Origin: Nonomuraea roseoviolacea subsp. carminata
Lineage (GTDB): Bacteria > Actinomycetota > Actinomycetes > Streptosporangiales > Streptosporangiaceae
DNA length: 64,000 nucleotides
NCBI RefSeq assembly: GCF_024172185.1
Contig: NZ_JAMZEC010000001.1
Location: 2,666,001-2,730,000, forward strand
Direction of reading: 5' to 3'
Shown: positions 44,781 to 53,600 of the stretch, piece after piece
Position numbering within the stretch: position 1 is the stretch's first letter
Layout of the letters: every line of letters starts with the position of its first letter
Notes under the pieces: model-generated
Database searches by the model: none
Told to the model about the DNA's origin: nothing
Seen by the model: only the letters and a program-made list of their open reading frames with translations
Translations under genes and position numbers: made by a program

Positions 44781-45524
44781 TCAGCGCCCCTGGTTGGCGA
44801 CCGCCTGGATGGCCGCCGCCGCCGCGTCGGGGTCGAGGTACTCGCCGCCCCGCCGCAGCGGCCGGAACGACTCGTCGAGCTCGTAGCGCAGCGGGATGCC
44901 CGTCGGGATGTTCAGGCCCGCGATCTCCTCGTCGCCGATGCCGTCGAGGTGCTTGACCAGCGCGCGCAGCGAGTTGCCGTGCGCGGCCACGAGCACCGTG
45001 CGGCCGGCCGCGAGGTCGGGGACGATCGCGTCGTACCAGTACGGCAGCATGCGGTCCACGACGTCCTTCAGGCACTCCGTGCGCGGCCTGAGCTCCGGCG
45101 GCAGCAGCGCGTACCGCGCGTCGCCCGCCTGGGAGTACTCGTCGTCGTCGGCGATCGGGGGCGGCGGCACGTCGTAGGAGCGGCGCCACAGCATGAACTG
45201 CTCGTCGCCGAACTCCTCTCGCGTCTGCGCCTTGTTCTTGCCCTGGAGTGCGCCGTAGTGGCGCTCGTTGAGCCGCCAGGAGCGGCGCACCGGCAGCCAC
45301 AGCAGGTCGGCCTCGCCGAGCGCGAGCTGGGCCGTCTGGATGGCCCTGGTCAGCAGGCTGGTGTGGACCACGTCGGGCCGCAGCCCGGCCTCCACCAGGA
45401 GCCTTCCGCCCCGGCGGGCCTCGTCCTCGCCCTTGGCCGACAGGCTGACGTCAACCCAGCCGGTGAACAGGCCCTTCGCGTTCCAGTCGCTCTCGCCGTG
45501 CCGCAGCAGCACCAAAGTCGCCAT
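44781..45524 (-). CDS. gpmA: 2,3-bisphosphoglycerate-dependent phosphoglycerate mutase
   Basis: Glycolytic enzyme interconverting 3- and 2-phosphoglycerate. 247 residues with the phospho-His motif [10 protein letters not shown] (His9), [34 protein letters not shown] and [17 protein letters not shown] (second His). It belongs to the actinobacterial mshA-ybjN-gpm1-senX3-regX3 synteny block. Confidence 0.96.
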   Translation of the reverse strand: MATLVLLRHGESDWNAKGLFTGWVDVSLSAKGEDEARRGGRLLVEAGLRPDVVHTSLLTRAIQTAQLALGEADLLWLPVRRSWRLNERHYGALQGKNKAQTREEFGDEQFMLWRRSYDVPPPPIADDDEYSQAGDARYALLPPELRPRTECLKDVVDRMLPYWYDAIVPDLAAGRTVLVAAHGNSLRALVKHLDGIGDEEIAGLNIPTGIPLRYELDESFRPLRRGGEYLDPDAAAAAIQAVANQGR

Positions 45525-45593
45525 GCGGACAATCCTAGGGGCCTGCTCCAAAACGCCGCCGGGCCAGGTGCTCGCGCGCCCGGCCGCGGATTC

Positions 45594-46091
45594 TCAGTCG
45601 TCCGTACGCCCGGGGTCGGCGAAGCGGGCGAACGCCTGGAGGTTGGCCAGCGACTCACCGCGCTTGGCCCGCCACTCCCACTCGCGCCGGATCGACGAGG
45701 CGAACCCCAGCTCCAGCGCCCGGTCGAACCAGTCGTCGGAGTAGGTCAGCACGCAGCCGAGGAGGCGGTCGATCTCGTCGTCGGTGACGGCCGCGAGCGG
45801 CACCCGCCCCACGAGGTAGACGTCGCCCACGGAGTCGACGGAGAAGTGCACGCCGTACATGCCGCCGTTGCGGCCCAGCAGCCACTTGTAGAACTCGGCG
45901 TGGTTCTCGTCCGGCTGACGGCAGAAGAACGCCTCGACGTGCAGCACCTGCTCGCCGACGATCAGCCAGGTCATGGTGGCCAGCTTGTGCTGGCCCGGCA
46001 GCTTCACCAGGAAGGCTCCGGGCCGGGGCTCGTCGTAGGAGACGTCCGCGGCCTTGAGCGCGGCTTCGACGACATCGCGCATGCCGTACAC
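45594..46091 (-). CDS. YbjN domain protein
   Basis: 165 residues with the YbjN pattern (VVEAALKAADVSYDEPRPGA, FLVKLPGQHKLATMTWLIVG, FYKWLLGRNGGMYGVHFSVD, LVGRVPLAAVTDDEIDRLLG). It resembles a type-III secretion chaperone-like fold, function unknown. An equivalent gene (Rv0487) lies beside mshA in Mycobacterium. Start at 46091 or the second Met at 46082. Confidence 0.88.
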   Translation of the reverse strand: MYGMRDVVEAALKAADVSYDEPRPGAFLVKLPGQHKLATMTWLIVGEQVLHVEAFFCRQPDENHAEFYKWLLGRNGGMYGVHFSVDSVGDVYLVGRVPLAAVTDDEIDRLLGCVLTYSDDWFDRALELGFASSIRREWEWRAKRGESLANLQAFARFADPGRTDD

Positions 46092-46107
46092 CTTACGAGC
46101 CGGAGCC

Positions 46108-47385
46108 CTAGGAGTTGATCGCGAGGGGCAGCCGGTGCAGGTGGGCGACGGCCTCGGCGTAGACGTCCTTGAGGTGCGCGGCGGTGGCCTGCCAGCCGAA
46201 GGCGGCGGCGTGCGTGCGCGCGCCCGCCGACAGGTGCTCGCGCCAGCGCGGCGAGGTGACGAAGCGGCGCAGCGCCCGCGACCACTCGTGGGCGTCGTGG
46301 CCGTCCACGAGCACGCCCGACACGCCGTCGCGCACGGCCGTGCGCAGCCCGCCGACGGCGGCCGCCGCGACGGGCGTGCCGCACGCCTGCGACTCCAGCG
46401 CGACCAGCCCGAACGACTCGCTGTACGACGGCACGACCGTGACGTCGGCGGCGCGGTACCAGTCGGCCAGCTCCTCCTGCGGGGCGGGCGGCACGAGCCG
46501 CACCACGTCGGAGATGCCCAGTTCGGCGGCCAGCTCGACGAGGAGCGCGGGCCGGGCCAGGCCGTTGCCCGACGGGCCGCCCACGCAGGCGACGATCAGG
46601 CGCTCGCGCAGCGACGGGTCCTCGATGAGCATGCGGGAGGCGGCGCGCAGCAGCACGTCGGGGGCCTTCAACGGCTGGATGCGGCCGACGAAGAGCAGCA
46701 CGTGGGCGTCCTGGGGCAGGCCGAGCCGGTGGCGGGCGGCGCCCTTGGAGGCGGGCTGGAAGACGGTGAGGTTGACGCCGGGGTTCACGACGGCGACGCG
46801 TTCCTCGGGCGCCCCGTACAGGTCGATGAGCTCCTGGGCCTCGTCGGCGGTGTTGGCGACGAGCCGGTCGGCGATCTCGACGACCTGCTCCTCGCCGACC
46901 ACGCGGGCCTGCGGCTCCGGGCGGTCGTCGCGGGCCAGCAGGAGGTTCTTGACCTTGGCCATGGTGTGCATGGTGTGCACGAGCGGGACGCCCCAGCGCT
47001 CCTTGGCCAGCCAGCCGACCTGGCCCGACAGCCAGTAGTGGGAGTGGATGACGTCGTAGCGGCCGGGGTCGTACATGGCCTCGGTGCGCAGCACTCCGGA
47101 CAGGAACGCGCAGAGCTGGCTCGGCATGTCGGCGCGGTCGAGCTCCTCGTACGGCCCGGCCGTGAGGTGGCGGACGAGGACGCCGGGGGCGAGCTCGGTC
47201 ACCGGCGGCAGGTCGCCGGCGGTGGCGCGGGTGAAGATGTCCACCTCCACGCCGAGCTGGGCGAGCCGCTTGGCGGACTCGACGATGTAGACGTTCATGC
47301 CGCCGGCGTCGCCCGTGCCGGGCTGGTCCAGCGGTGACGTGTGCATGCTGATCGTCGCGACCCGGTTCACCGGCCGTCGCCTCAC
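46108..47385 (-). CDS. mshA: D-inositol-3-phosphate glycosyltransferase (mycothiol biosynthesis)
   Basis: GT4-family enzyme joining GlcNAc to inositol phosphate, the first step of mycothiol synthesis. 425 residues: [20 protein letters not shown] with the N-terminal donor/acceptor loop, [45 protein letters not shown], and the catalytic EX7E-type [21 protein letters not shown] start at 47385 lies six bases after GGAGGTGA. Confidence 0.96.
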   Translation of the reverse strand: MRRRPVNRVATISMHTSPLDQPGTGDAGGMNVYIVESAKRLAQLGVEVDIFTRATAGDLPPVTELAPGVLVRHLTAGPYEELDRADMPSQLCAFLSGVLRTEAMYDPGRYDVIHSHYWLSGQVGWLAKERWGVPLVHTMHTMAKVKNLLLARDDRPEPQARVVGEEQVVEIADRLVANTADEAQELIDLYGAPEERVAVVNPGVNLTVFQPASKGAARHRLGLPQDAHVLLFVGRIQPLKAPDVLLRAASRMLIEDPSLRERLIVACVGGPSGNGLARPALLVELAAELGISDVVRLVPPAPQEELADWYRAADVTVVPSYSESFGLVALESQACGTPVAAAAVGGLRTAVRDGVSGVLVDGHDAHEWSRALRRFVTSPRWREHLSAGARTHAAAFGWQATAAHLKDVYAEAVAHLHRLPLAINS

Positions 47386-47427
47386 CCGACATCACCTCCC
47401 AAAACGAAACCAACCAAACAGAATTTT

Positions 47428-47530
47428 CCGGCATTCCCGACATGTCCTCTCGGCCGGGGTCCTGCGTGCCGTCATGGGGCGATGCGGGGGGCCGGAATCC
47501 ACCGGCGTTCCCGACATGTGGTCTCGGCCG
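47428..47530. repeat. Pair of 29-bp imperfect direct repeats upstream of the SDR gene
   Basis: Copies at 47428-47456 and 47502-47530, 74 bp apart, share TTCCCGACATGT, then a two-base difference, then TCTCGGCC. They lie in the divergent mshA/SDR spacer and may be regulator sites or an old duplication. Confidence 0.7.
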
Positions 47531-47564
47531 AGGGCGGGCGCGCGGTCCTGGCAGGATGTGGCCC

Positions 47565-48308
47565 ATGAGGAGAACGGCTGTGGTGACCGGTGCGAGCAGC
47601 GGCATCGGCGAGGCGACGGCGCGGCGCCTCGCCGCCGAGGGTTACGACGTGGTGGCGGGCGCCAGACGGCGCGACCGGCTGGAGCGGCTGGCCGAGGAGC
47701 TGCCCGCGATCAGGCCCGTCACCCTCGACGTGACCTCGCAGGAGTCGGTAAACGAGCTGGCCGCCGCGCTGGAGCGCTGCGACGTGCTCGTCAACAACGC
47801 GGGCGGCGCGCTCGGCGTGGAGTCCCTCGCCGAGGGACGGATCGACGACTGGCAGGCGATGTTCGACACGAACGTGCTGGGCACGCTGCGCGTGACCCAG
47901 GCGCTGCTGCCCAAGCTGGTCGAGTCGGGCGACGGCGTGGTCGTGCTGCTCACCTCGACCGCCGGCATGGTGCCCTACGAGGGCGGCGGCGGTTACGTCG
48001 CGGCCAAGCACGCCCAGTCGTCCATGGCCGGCACGCTGCGGCTGGAGCTGGTCGGGCAGCCGGTGCGGGTGGTGGAGATCGCCCCCGGCATGGTGCGCAC
48101 CGAGGGGTTCGCGGTCAACCGGTTCCGGGGCGACGAGACGGCCGCCGCCCGGGTCTACGAGGGCGTGCCCGACCCGCTGACCGCCGACGACGTGGCCGAC
48201 GCGATCGCCTGGACCGTCACCCGCCCGTCCCACGTCAACATCGACCGCATCGTCATGCGCCCCCGCGCGCAGGCCGCACAGCACAAGGTCCACCGCGTCA
48301 GTGGCTAG
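47565..48308 (+). CDS. Short-chain dehydrogenase/reductase
   Basis: 247 residues of the classical SDR type: TGASSGIGEATARRLAAEGY, DVLVNNAGGALGVESL, the catalytic Ser in LLTSTAGMVPYEG, and YVAAKHAQ (YxxxK). It acts on an NAD(P)-linked alcohol/ketone pair; the substrate is unknown. Its stop lies inside the next gene (8-base overlap), so the two are coupled. Confidence 0.93.
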   Translation: MRRTAVVTGASSGIGEATARRLAAEGYDVVAGARRRDRLERLAEELPAIRPVTLDVTSQESVNELAAALERCDVLVNNAGGALGVESLAEGRIDDWQAMFDTNVLGTLRVTQALLPKLVESGDGVVVLLTSTAGMVPYEGGGGYVAAKHAQSSMAGTLRLELVGQPVRVVEIAPGMVRTEGFAVNRFRGDETAAARVYEGVPDPLTADDVADAIAWTVTRPSHVNIDRIVMRPRAQAAQHKVHRVSG

Positions 48309-49119
48309 GCCGGCCGGGCCGGCGGGCCGGCCCGTCGGCTCGATCACCCGGGGCACCACCGGCCAGAACCGGCTGCGGCGGGCCGACCGGTGGATCGCCG
48401 CGGCCCACGGCGGCCTGCTGCGCGGCGCCGAGCGGCCCCTGGTCGTGGATCTCGGCTACGGCGCCTCGCACGTGACGACGCTGGAGCTGTTCACGCGGCT
48501 GCGCCGGATCCGGCCCGACGTCGAGGTCACGGGCATCGAGATCGACCCGGCACGGGTGGCGCTGGCCAAGCCGTACGAGCGGCCGGGGCTGAGCTTCGCG
48601 CTCGGCGGTTTCGAACTGCCCGTGCCGCGGCCGCCGGTGCTGGTGCGCGCGTTCAACGTGCTGCGGCAGTACGACGAGGAGGAGGCGTGGCACTACTGGG
48701 ACCTGCTGCGCGCCCGGCTGGCCCCCGGCGGGGTCCTGGTCGAGGGCACCTGCTCCGAGGTGGGCCACCGCGCGGTCTGGGCCGGGCTGACCGCCGAGGG
48801 GCCGCGCACGCTCACGTTCTCGGCCCGCTTCGACGCCTTCGAACGGCCCTCCGACCTGGCCGAGCGGCTGCCCAAGACGCTCATCCACCGCAACGTCCCG
48901 GGTGAGCGCATTCATACCTTCCTGCGCGACTTCGACCACGCGTGGGCGGTCTGCGCGCCGTACGGGGCGCACGGGCTCCGGCAGCGGTGGCTGGCGGCGG
49001 TGACCATGCTGGCCCGCACGTGGCCGATCCCGCGTCAGGCGCCGCTCGGCGGAGTGGCCCGGTGGCGGCTGGGCGAGGTCACGCTGCCGTGGCAGGCCGT
49101 CGCGCCCCTGAGGCACTGA
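48301..49119 (+). CDS. SAM-dependent methyltransferase (class I)
   Basis: 272 residues; starts at a GTG within the SDR end. SAM-binding strand PLVVDLGYGASHVTTLELFT, motif II VTGIEIDPARVALAK, and the post-motif LLRARLAPGGVLVEGTCSEV. The C-terminal half is longer than in simple methyltransferases. I do not know the substrate; as I recall, similar proteins sit near mshA in actinomycetes. Confidence 0.82.
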   Translation: MARPAGPAGRPVGSITRGTTGQNRLRRADRWIAAAHGGLLRGAERPLVVDLGYGASHVTTLELFTRLRRIRPDVEVTGIEIDPARVALAKPYERPGLSFALGGFELPVPRPPVLVRAFNVLRQYDEEEAWHYWDLLRARLAPGGVLVEGTCSEVGHRAVWAGLTAEGPRTLTFSARFDAFERPSDLAERLPKTLIHRNVPGERIHTFLRDFDHAWAVCAPYGAHGLRQRWLAAVTMLARTWPIPRQAPLGGVARWRLGEVTLPWQAVAPLRH

Positions 49120-49209
49120 CCTCTTTGCGGTGTTTCTTGCCATTCGGTGAGGATCTTGTGCACCGATGTGCCGGAGGTCTCACGACGTCCGGATGCGTGC
49201 TCGACAGGT

Positions 49210-49221
49210 CGTAGTACTACG
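49210..49221. promoter_or_regulatory. BlaI-type operator
   Basis: CGTAGTACTACG is a perfect palindrome just ahead of the blaI-like gene; TAGTACTA-type centres fit the BlaI/MecI operator class. Probably autorepression of blaI and the M56 peptidase gene. Confidence 0.7.
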
Positions 49222-49230
49222 CTGGAGCGT

Positions 49231-49587
49231 GTGAAGGGTCTCGGCGAGCTCGAACGCAGCATCATGGACATCCTCTGGGCGCAGAGCGCGGCGCTCACCG
49301 CCCGCGAGGTCGGCCGGCTCATCGCCGACCGCGACCTCGCCCCGACCACGGTCATGACCGTTCTCGACCGTCTCACCCGCAAGGGGTTCCTCCACCGCAC
49401 CCGCGACGGCCGCGCATGGCGGTACGCGCCCGCCGCGTCACGCGACGCGTACGTCGCGGAGCTTATGCTGGAAGCGCTCGACATGACGGGCGACCGCTCG
49501 GCCGCCCTCACCCGCTTCGCCCAGGGCGTCTCCGGCCCCGAGGCGGAGATCCTGCGAAGAGCCCTCACGGAGCTGGAGGACGAGTGA
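49231..49587 (+). CDS. BlaI/MecI/CopY family repressor
   Basis: 118 residues from a GTG: winged helix LGELERSIMDILWAQSAALT, TTVMTVLDRLTRKGFLHRTR and the C-terminal dimer helix YVAELMLEALDM. These repressors are cleaved or released by a partner M56 membrane peptidase, encoded by the next gene with a 4-base overlap. The start at 49231 was chosen because it gives the normal family N-terminus (VKGLGELE). Confidence 0.92.
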   Translation: MKGLGELERSIMDILWAQSAALTAREVGRLIADRDLAPTTVMTVLDRLTRKGFLHRTRDGRAWRYAPAASRDAYVAELMLEALDMTGDRSAALTRFAQGVSGPEAEILRRALTELEDE

Positions 49588-50489
49588 CCACGGCAGCGGT
49601 GCTGGCAGCGCTCGCCACGGCGTGCGGGCTCGGCTCCTGGTGCTTCACCACGGCCCGCTGGACCTCCCGGGCCCCCAAGACCGCGATCCTCCTCTGGCAG
49701 GCCCTCGGCGTCTCCTGGGGCCTGGCCTCGACCGGCGCGATGCTGGCCTTCGCCGTCCAGCCGTACGGCGAGGGCGTGCTGCACGGGCTGGTCTCCTTCG
49801 CCACCGGCCGCTCGCCGCGCGAGCCGTGGGACGCGCTGCACGTGGTGGCGATGGTCGCCGGCCTCACCGCGCTGGCCGTGCTGGTCGCGGTCCTGCTCAC
49901 CGCGGGCGTGCAGACCCTGCGGGCCCGTCACCGCCACCGCACCCTGCTGGCCCTGATCTCCCACGACGACCCGGTGCTGCCGGGCGTGCGCGTGCTCGAC
50001 CACCCGAGCGCCGCCGCCTACTGCGTGCCGGGGCTGCGCTCGCAGGTCGTGGTCAGCCAGGGCGCGCTGAGCTTGCTGTCGAAGGACGAGATGGCCGCCG
50101 TGCTCGCCCACGAGGCGGCCCACGTGCGCGAGCGGCACGACCTGGTGCTGCTGCCGTTCGCGGCGCTGCGCCGGGCGCTGCCCTGGTCGAAGGTGGTCCG
50201 TGACGCGCAGGCCCAGGTGGAGCTGCTCATCGAGATGGCCGCCGACGACCGCGCCCGCCGCTACTGCTCGCCGCGCCGGCTCGCGACCGCGCTGCTCAGG
50301 TTCGGCACGGCCGGCGCCATGCCGACCCCGCACGGCATGCTCGGCGTCGGCACCCACAACCTCATGGCCCGGGTCGACCGGCTGCTCAAGCCGGCGCCGG
50401 AGCTGCCGGTGAGCCTCCGGTACGGCGCCGTCGCGCTGTCCGTGACGTTGGTCACGTCCACGCCGTTCCTCTGGATCTACCAGCTCTGA
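49584..50489 (+). CDS. M56 family (BlaR1-like) membrane metallopeptidase
   Basis: 301 residues, zinc metallopeptidase with HEAAHVRERHD (HExxH) facing the cytoplasm and several membrane spans (AAVLAALATACGLGSWC, TGAMLAFAVQPYG, VVAMVAGLTALAVLVAVLLT, and a last one at LRYGAVALSVTLVTSTPFLW). There is no beta-lactam-binding sensor domain, so the signal is unknown. It partners the BlaI-type repressor (GTGA overlap). Confidence 0.92.
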   Translation: MTTAAVLAALATACGLGSWCFTTARWTSRAPKTAILLWQALGVSWGLASTGAMLAFAVQPYGEGVLHGLVSFATGRSPREPWDALHVVAMVAGLTALAVLVAVLLTAGVQTLRARHRHRTLLALISHDDPVLPGVRVLDHPSAAAYCVPGLRSQVVVSQGALSLLSKDEMAAVLAHEAAHVRERHDLVLLPFAALRRALPWSKVVRDAQAQVELLIEMAADDRARRYCSPRRLATALLRFGTAGAMPTPHGMLGVGTHNLMARVDRLLKPAPELPVSLRYGAVALSVTLVTSTPFLWIYQL

Positions 50490-50514
50490 CGCTTGCTGGC
50501 GTTCACCACTTCGT

Positions 50515-50549
50515 TTGCAATTGCAAGCAGAGTGGCGCACAATGGAGGC
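50515..50549 (+). promoter_or_regulatory. Leaderless promoter with palindromic operator
   Basis: The -35 TTGCAA (50515-50520), a 17-base spacer and the -10 CACAAT (50538-50543) would start transcription at or near the A of the XRE gene's ATG (50550). TTGCAATTGCAA at 50515-50526 is a perfect 12-bp palindrome overlapping the -35, a good autorepression site. Confidence 0.65.
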
Positions 50550-51044
50550 ATGGCACTACCGAAGGTCGGCTCGATCGGCGAGTACATCCGCGAGCAGAGG
50601 CAGCAGGCGAAGATCTCGCTGCGCCAGCTCGCGGCGGCGGCGGGGGTCTCCAACCCCTACCTGAGCCAGATCGAGCGCGGCCTGCGCAAGCCGAGCGCGG
50701 AGATCCTCAACCAGATCGCCAAGGGTCTGCACATCTCCGCCCAGGCGCTGTACGTGCAGGCCGGCCTCATCGAGGACCGTGAGACCCCGAGCGACGTCGT
50801 CACCGCCATCAGGGCCGACACGCATCTCACCGAGCGGCAACGCCAGGTGCTGATTGATATCTATGAGTCGTTCCGCAAGGAGAAGCGCGCCGAGGATGAG
50901 CAGACCTCCCAGAATGCTCATCCCCGGAGCGGCTCCGTCACGGACGACGAGCAGTCGCTGCCGGCGGAGCTTCGCGCCGCTCTTGAGCCCTATGCGGCGT
51001 CCACCGGCAACGGCACCGTCAACCAGGAAACCAAGGAAGGTTAA
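50550..51044 (+). CDS. XRE family regulator (Rv0474-like)
   Basis: 164 residues; HTH at 12-70 (IGEYIREQRQQAKISLRQLA, AAAGVSNPYLSQIERGLRKP). The C-terminal half is helical and charged. It is the first gene of the regulator-HbhA-DUF2516 cluster known in mycobacteria as Rv0474-Rv0476. The only Shine-Dalgarno-like run is one base from the ATG, consistent with leaderless initiation; a GTG at 50532 is the alternative start. Confidence 0.9.
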   Translation: MALPKVGSIGEYIREQRQQAKISLRQLAAAAGVSNPYLSQIERGLRKPSAEILNQIAKGLHISAQALYVQAGLIEDRETPSDVVTAIRADTHLTERQRQVLIDIYESFRKEKRAEDEQTSQNAHPRSGSVTDDEQSLPAELRAALEPYAASTGNGTVNQETKEG

Positions 51045-51047
51045 CCC

Positions 51048-51467
51048 ATGACGCTCGCCACCGAGGTCAAGAAGCTCACCGATTCCAAGCCGTTCTACGC
51101 CGTGGCCGGCGTCGGCGACTACGCCGTCGAGAAGCTGCGCGAGCTGCCCGAGCAGCTCCAGAAGCTCCAGGCTCGCCGGGTCGACCTCGGCAAGGACCTG
51201 CCCGAGCTGGCCCGCGTCTACGCCGACAAGGCCGAGGGCCTCGCCAAGGAGCTGCCGGAGAAGGCCCGCGGCTACGCCGACCAGCTCACCCAGCGCGCCT
51301 CCGTGGTCTACGAGGACTTCGCCACCCGTGGCCGCAAGGCCGTCAGCAAGGTGAGCGGCGAGGCCGCGCTGGAGCTGGAGGAGGTGTCGGAGGCCGCCGA
51401 GCCGCCCGTCGCCACCCCGGTCACCCCGGCCAAGAAGACCCGCACGACCACCCGGGCCAAGGCCTGA
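51048..51467 (+). CDS. Heparin-binding hemagglutinin-like protein
   Basis: 139 residues: long amphipathic helices (AVEKLRELPEQLQKLQARRV, YADKAEGLAKELPEKARGYA) and an Ala/Lys/Thr-Arg-rich C-terminus (PAKKTRTTTRAKA). This matches HbhA-type surface/lipid-associated proteins. The Lys/Arg tail is what binds heparin in M. tuberculosis; here it is short, so host adhesion should not be assumed. It follows the XRE gene by three bases. Confidence 0.85.
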   Translation: MTLATEVKKLTDSKPFYAVAGVGDYAVEKLRELPEQLQKLQARRVDLGKDLPELARVYADKAEGLAKELPEKARGYADQLTQRASVVYEDFATRGRKAVSKVSGEAALELEEVSEAAEPPVATPVTPAKKTRTTTRAKA

Positions 51468-51480
51468 CCGTCCGCTCGTG

Positions 51481-51513
51481 AGGCCCGTCCCCGTCACCGG
51501 GGGCGGGCCTTTC
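51481..51513. terminator. Terminator after the HbhA-like gene
   Basis: AGGCCCGTCCCCG, a four-base loop, then CGGGGGCGGGCCT and TTT form a 13-pair stem (one G-T pair) typical of rho-independent termination. Confidence 0.9.
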
Positions 51514-51632
51514 GTCTTCCGGCCGCCTCGCCGGTCCCCTCGTCCGGTCCGTCCGCGCCGGGAGTGCTCGGCGGCCGGTGCGGGCCATTAGGCTGAAGCC
51601 GATTCATCGCGAGCGTGAGGCGGAGCGCACAC

Positions 51633-51995
51633 ATGGACATCGTCAACGGCGGACTCAACTTCCTCTTCCTGCTGCTCTCCGCCGGCATCCTCGGCATGTC
51701 GGCCTACGGGCTGGTGCACGCGCTGCGGGTGCCGCCTGCCGCGTTCCTGGCGGCGGGCAAGCTGAAGAAGAACATCTGGCTGATCATCCTGGGCCTGGCG
51801 ACGCTGTTCTCGCTGGCGGGCGCGTGGTCGTTCCTCACCGCGTTCCTCGTCGTCGGCGGCATGCAGTTCATCGGGCTCGGCGCGGTGAGCATCTTCTCGA
51901 TCGCCGCGGTGATCGCCGCGACGGTCTACATCGTCGACGTGAAGCCGGCCGTCAAGGGCATGGGCCGCGGCGGCGGCCCCTACGGCGGCTGGTGA
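51633..51995 (+). CDS. DUF2516 membrane protein
   Basis: 120 residues, four spans (LNFLFLLLSAGILGMSAYGL, KKNIWLIILGLATLFSLAGA, GGMQFIGLGAVSIFSIAAVI, then AATVYIVDV) and a Gly-rich tail. It matches DUF2516 and has the position of Rv0476. The ATG at 51633 gives the normal start MDIVNGGLNF. It has its own 137-bp upstream region after the terminator. Confidence 0.9.
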   Translation: MDIVNGGLNFLFLLLSAGILGMSAYGLVHALRVPPAAFLAAGKLKKNIWLIILGLATLFSLAGAWSFLTAFLVVGGMQFIGLGAVSIFSIAAVIAATVYIVDVKPAVKGMGRGGGPYGGW

Positions 51996-52008
51996 CCCCT
52001 CCGGTCCG

Positions 52009-52800
52009 CTAGCTCCGCAGCGACCGGGCCAGCCAGCGGGCCAGCATCAGATGCCCGGCGGACGTCGGGTGGACGCCGTCGGGCAGCACCACGGCCGACG
52101 GGTCGCCGGTGACCCAGCGGCGCCTCAGCGGGTCGAGGAACTCCACGCCCTCCCGCCGGGCGACCGCGGCCAGGGTGTCGCGGATGCGCAGCGCCTTGTC
52201 CGGGACCGCCTCCAGCCAGAGGGGGCCGACGACGACGATCCGCGTGGCGGGCCAGCCCGCCCGCGCCTCGCGCACCAGCCGGGTGGCCGCCCGCCCGACC
52301 TGCGCGGTGCTCCAGCGCTGGTCGTTGTGGCCGCCGGAGACGACGAGCACGTCCGGGGCCGGACGCCAGGCCAGCTCCTGCTCGTACGACTGCTGGAACG
52401 TGCGGCCGGCGCGCCCGCGGTTGAGGTAGCCGGTGCCGCCCGCCCCCGCGACGACCGGCTGCCAGCCGAGCAGACGGGCGGCCTGACAGGCGTAGGCCCG
52501 CCAGGCGGGCACGGGGCCCGAGCCGACGGTGAAGCTGTCGCCCAGCACCATCATCACCGGCGCCGCGCCGGGCTCGCGGCGGCTGGGGGGCGCGGGCAGG
52601 GAGCGGCGCGTGGACGACGCGCTGGAGCGCTCGGAGGTGACCGCCCGGGGCGGGCCGGCCCCTCGGGAGGCGGCCACCGGGTGGCCGGGCGCTTGCGAGG
52701 GGGGCGCGATGGCGCTCGCCGTACATGCTGATATGACGGGACATATCGCCAGGAACAGCGCGGCCGATGCGGTCAGGGGGGAACGCACCAGGTCGCGCAT
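52009..52800 (-). CDS. Lipoprotein-like SGNH/GDSL hydrolase
   Basis: 263 residues. Signal with lipobox-like VISAC; a Pro/Ser-rich linker; then the esterase domain with GDSFT (Ser nucleophile), GAGGTGYLNRGRAGR, the GGHND block and DGVHPT with the catalytic Asp/His. It acts as an extracellular esterase of unknown substrate. The MRDLVRSP start at 52800 is chosen; an in-frame ATG 150 bp upstream would spoil the signal. Divergent from the AlaX-like gene. Confidence 0.87.
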   Translation of the reverse strand: MRDLVRSPLTASAALFLAICPVISACTASAIAPPSQAPGHPVAASRGAGPPRAVTSERSSASSTRRSLPAPPSRREPGAAPVMMVLGDSFTVGSGPVPAWRAYACQAARLLGWQPVVAGAGGTGYLNRGRAGRTFQQSYEQELAWRPAPDVLVVSGGHNDQRWSTAQVGRAATRLVREARAGWPATRIVVVGPLWLEAVPDKALRIRDTLAAVARREGVEFLDPLRRRWVTGDPSAVVLPDGVHPTSAGHLMLARWLARSLRS

Positions 52801-52829
52801 CGCCACCTCAGGAGCTCTAGGCTGCCGCC

Positions 52830-53591
52830 ATGACCATCGACCTCCATGGACGTACGCGAAGGCTCGAACTGGCCGACCAGAACCTTCGCGACTTCGAGGC
52901 CATCGTCCTCGACGCCACGCCCGACGGAATCGTCTTGGATCGGTCCGCATTCTATCCGGGCGGCGGCGGCCAGCCCGCCGATCACGGAGTTCTGCTCTGG
53001 CAGGGGGTGGAGACGCGGATCGAGGGCGTGCGCAAGGGCGACGACCTCCAGCTCATCCCGGCCGAGGGCGACCCGATCCCGCCCGCGGGCACGACAGTGC
53101 GGGCGGCCGTGGCCGACGAGCGCCGCTCCGCCCTCATGCGCACCCACTCGGGGCTGCACGTGCTGTGCGGGGTGGTCTTCCGCGACTACGGCTCGCTGGT
53201 GACGGGCGGCAACATGGACGCCCTGATCGTGCCCGAGCGCGGCACGGTCGGCACGGCCCGCATGGACTTCAACCTGCCGGAGGTGCCGCCGGGCTTCCGC
53301 GAGGCCGTGGAGGCCGCCTGCAACGCCGAGATCCAGGCCGACCGGCGCATCGACGTGCGGGTGTTGCCCCGGCCGGAGGCGTTCGCTATCCCCGACATCA
53401 TCCGCACCGCGTCCAACCTGGTGCCGGAGTCGGTGACGGACGTGCGGATCGTCGACATCGTGGGGCTGGACACGCAGGCCGACGGCGGCACCCACGTGGC
53501 CTCGACCCGGCAGATCGGCCGGCTGCGGGTCGCCAAGATCGAGAGCAAGGGACGCGGCTTCCGCCGGGTGCGCGTCGAGATCTGCGACTGA
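52830..53591 (+). CDS. AlaX-like alanyl-tRNA editing protein
   Basis: 253 residues: N-terminal AlaRS-like beta-domain (AFYPGGGGQPADHG), zinc motif HSGLH (His106, His110), and GGTHVASTRQIGRLRV with His222. These proteins hydrolyse Ser/Gly mischarged on tRNA-Ala in trans. In the usual C-GGTH motif the Cys ligand is Asp here (Asp218). ATG at 52830; the protein is complete. Confidence 0.9.
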   Translation: MTIDLHGRTRRLELADQNLRDFEAIVLDATPDGIVLDRSAFYPGGGGQPADHGVLLWQGVETRIEGVRKGDDLQLIPAEGDPIPPAGTTVRAAVADERRSALMRTHSGLHVLCGVVFRDYGSLVTGGNMDALIVPERGTVGTARMDFNLPEVPPGFREAVEAACNAEIQADRRIDVRVLPRPEAFAIPDIIRTASNLVPESVTDVRIVDIVGLDTQADGGTHVASTRQIGRLRVAKIESKGRGFRRVRVEICD

Positions 53592-53600
53592 GCGCCCCGC

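Noticed and set aside
51048..51467. Calling the HbhA-like protein a virulence adhesin
   Set aside because: The Lys-rich heparin-binding tail is short and nothing in the window suggests a pathogen; only the family resemblance is kept.
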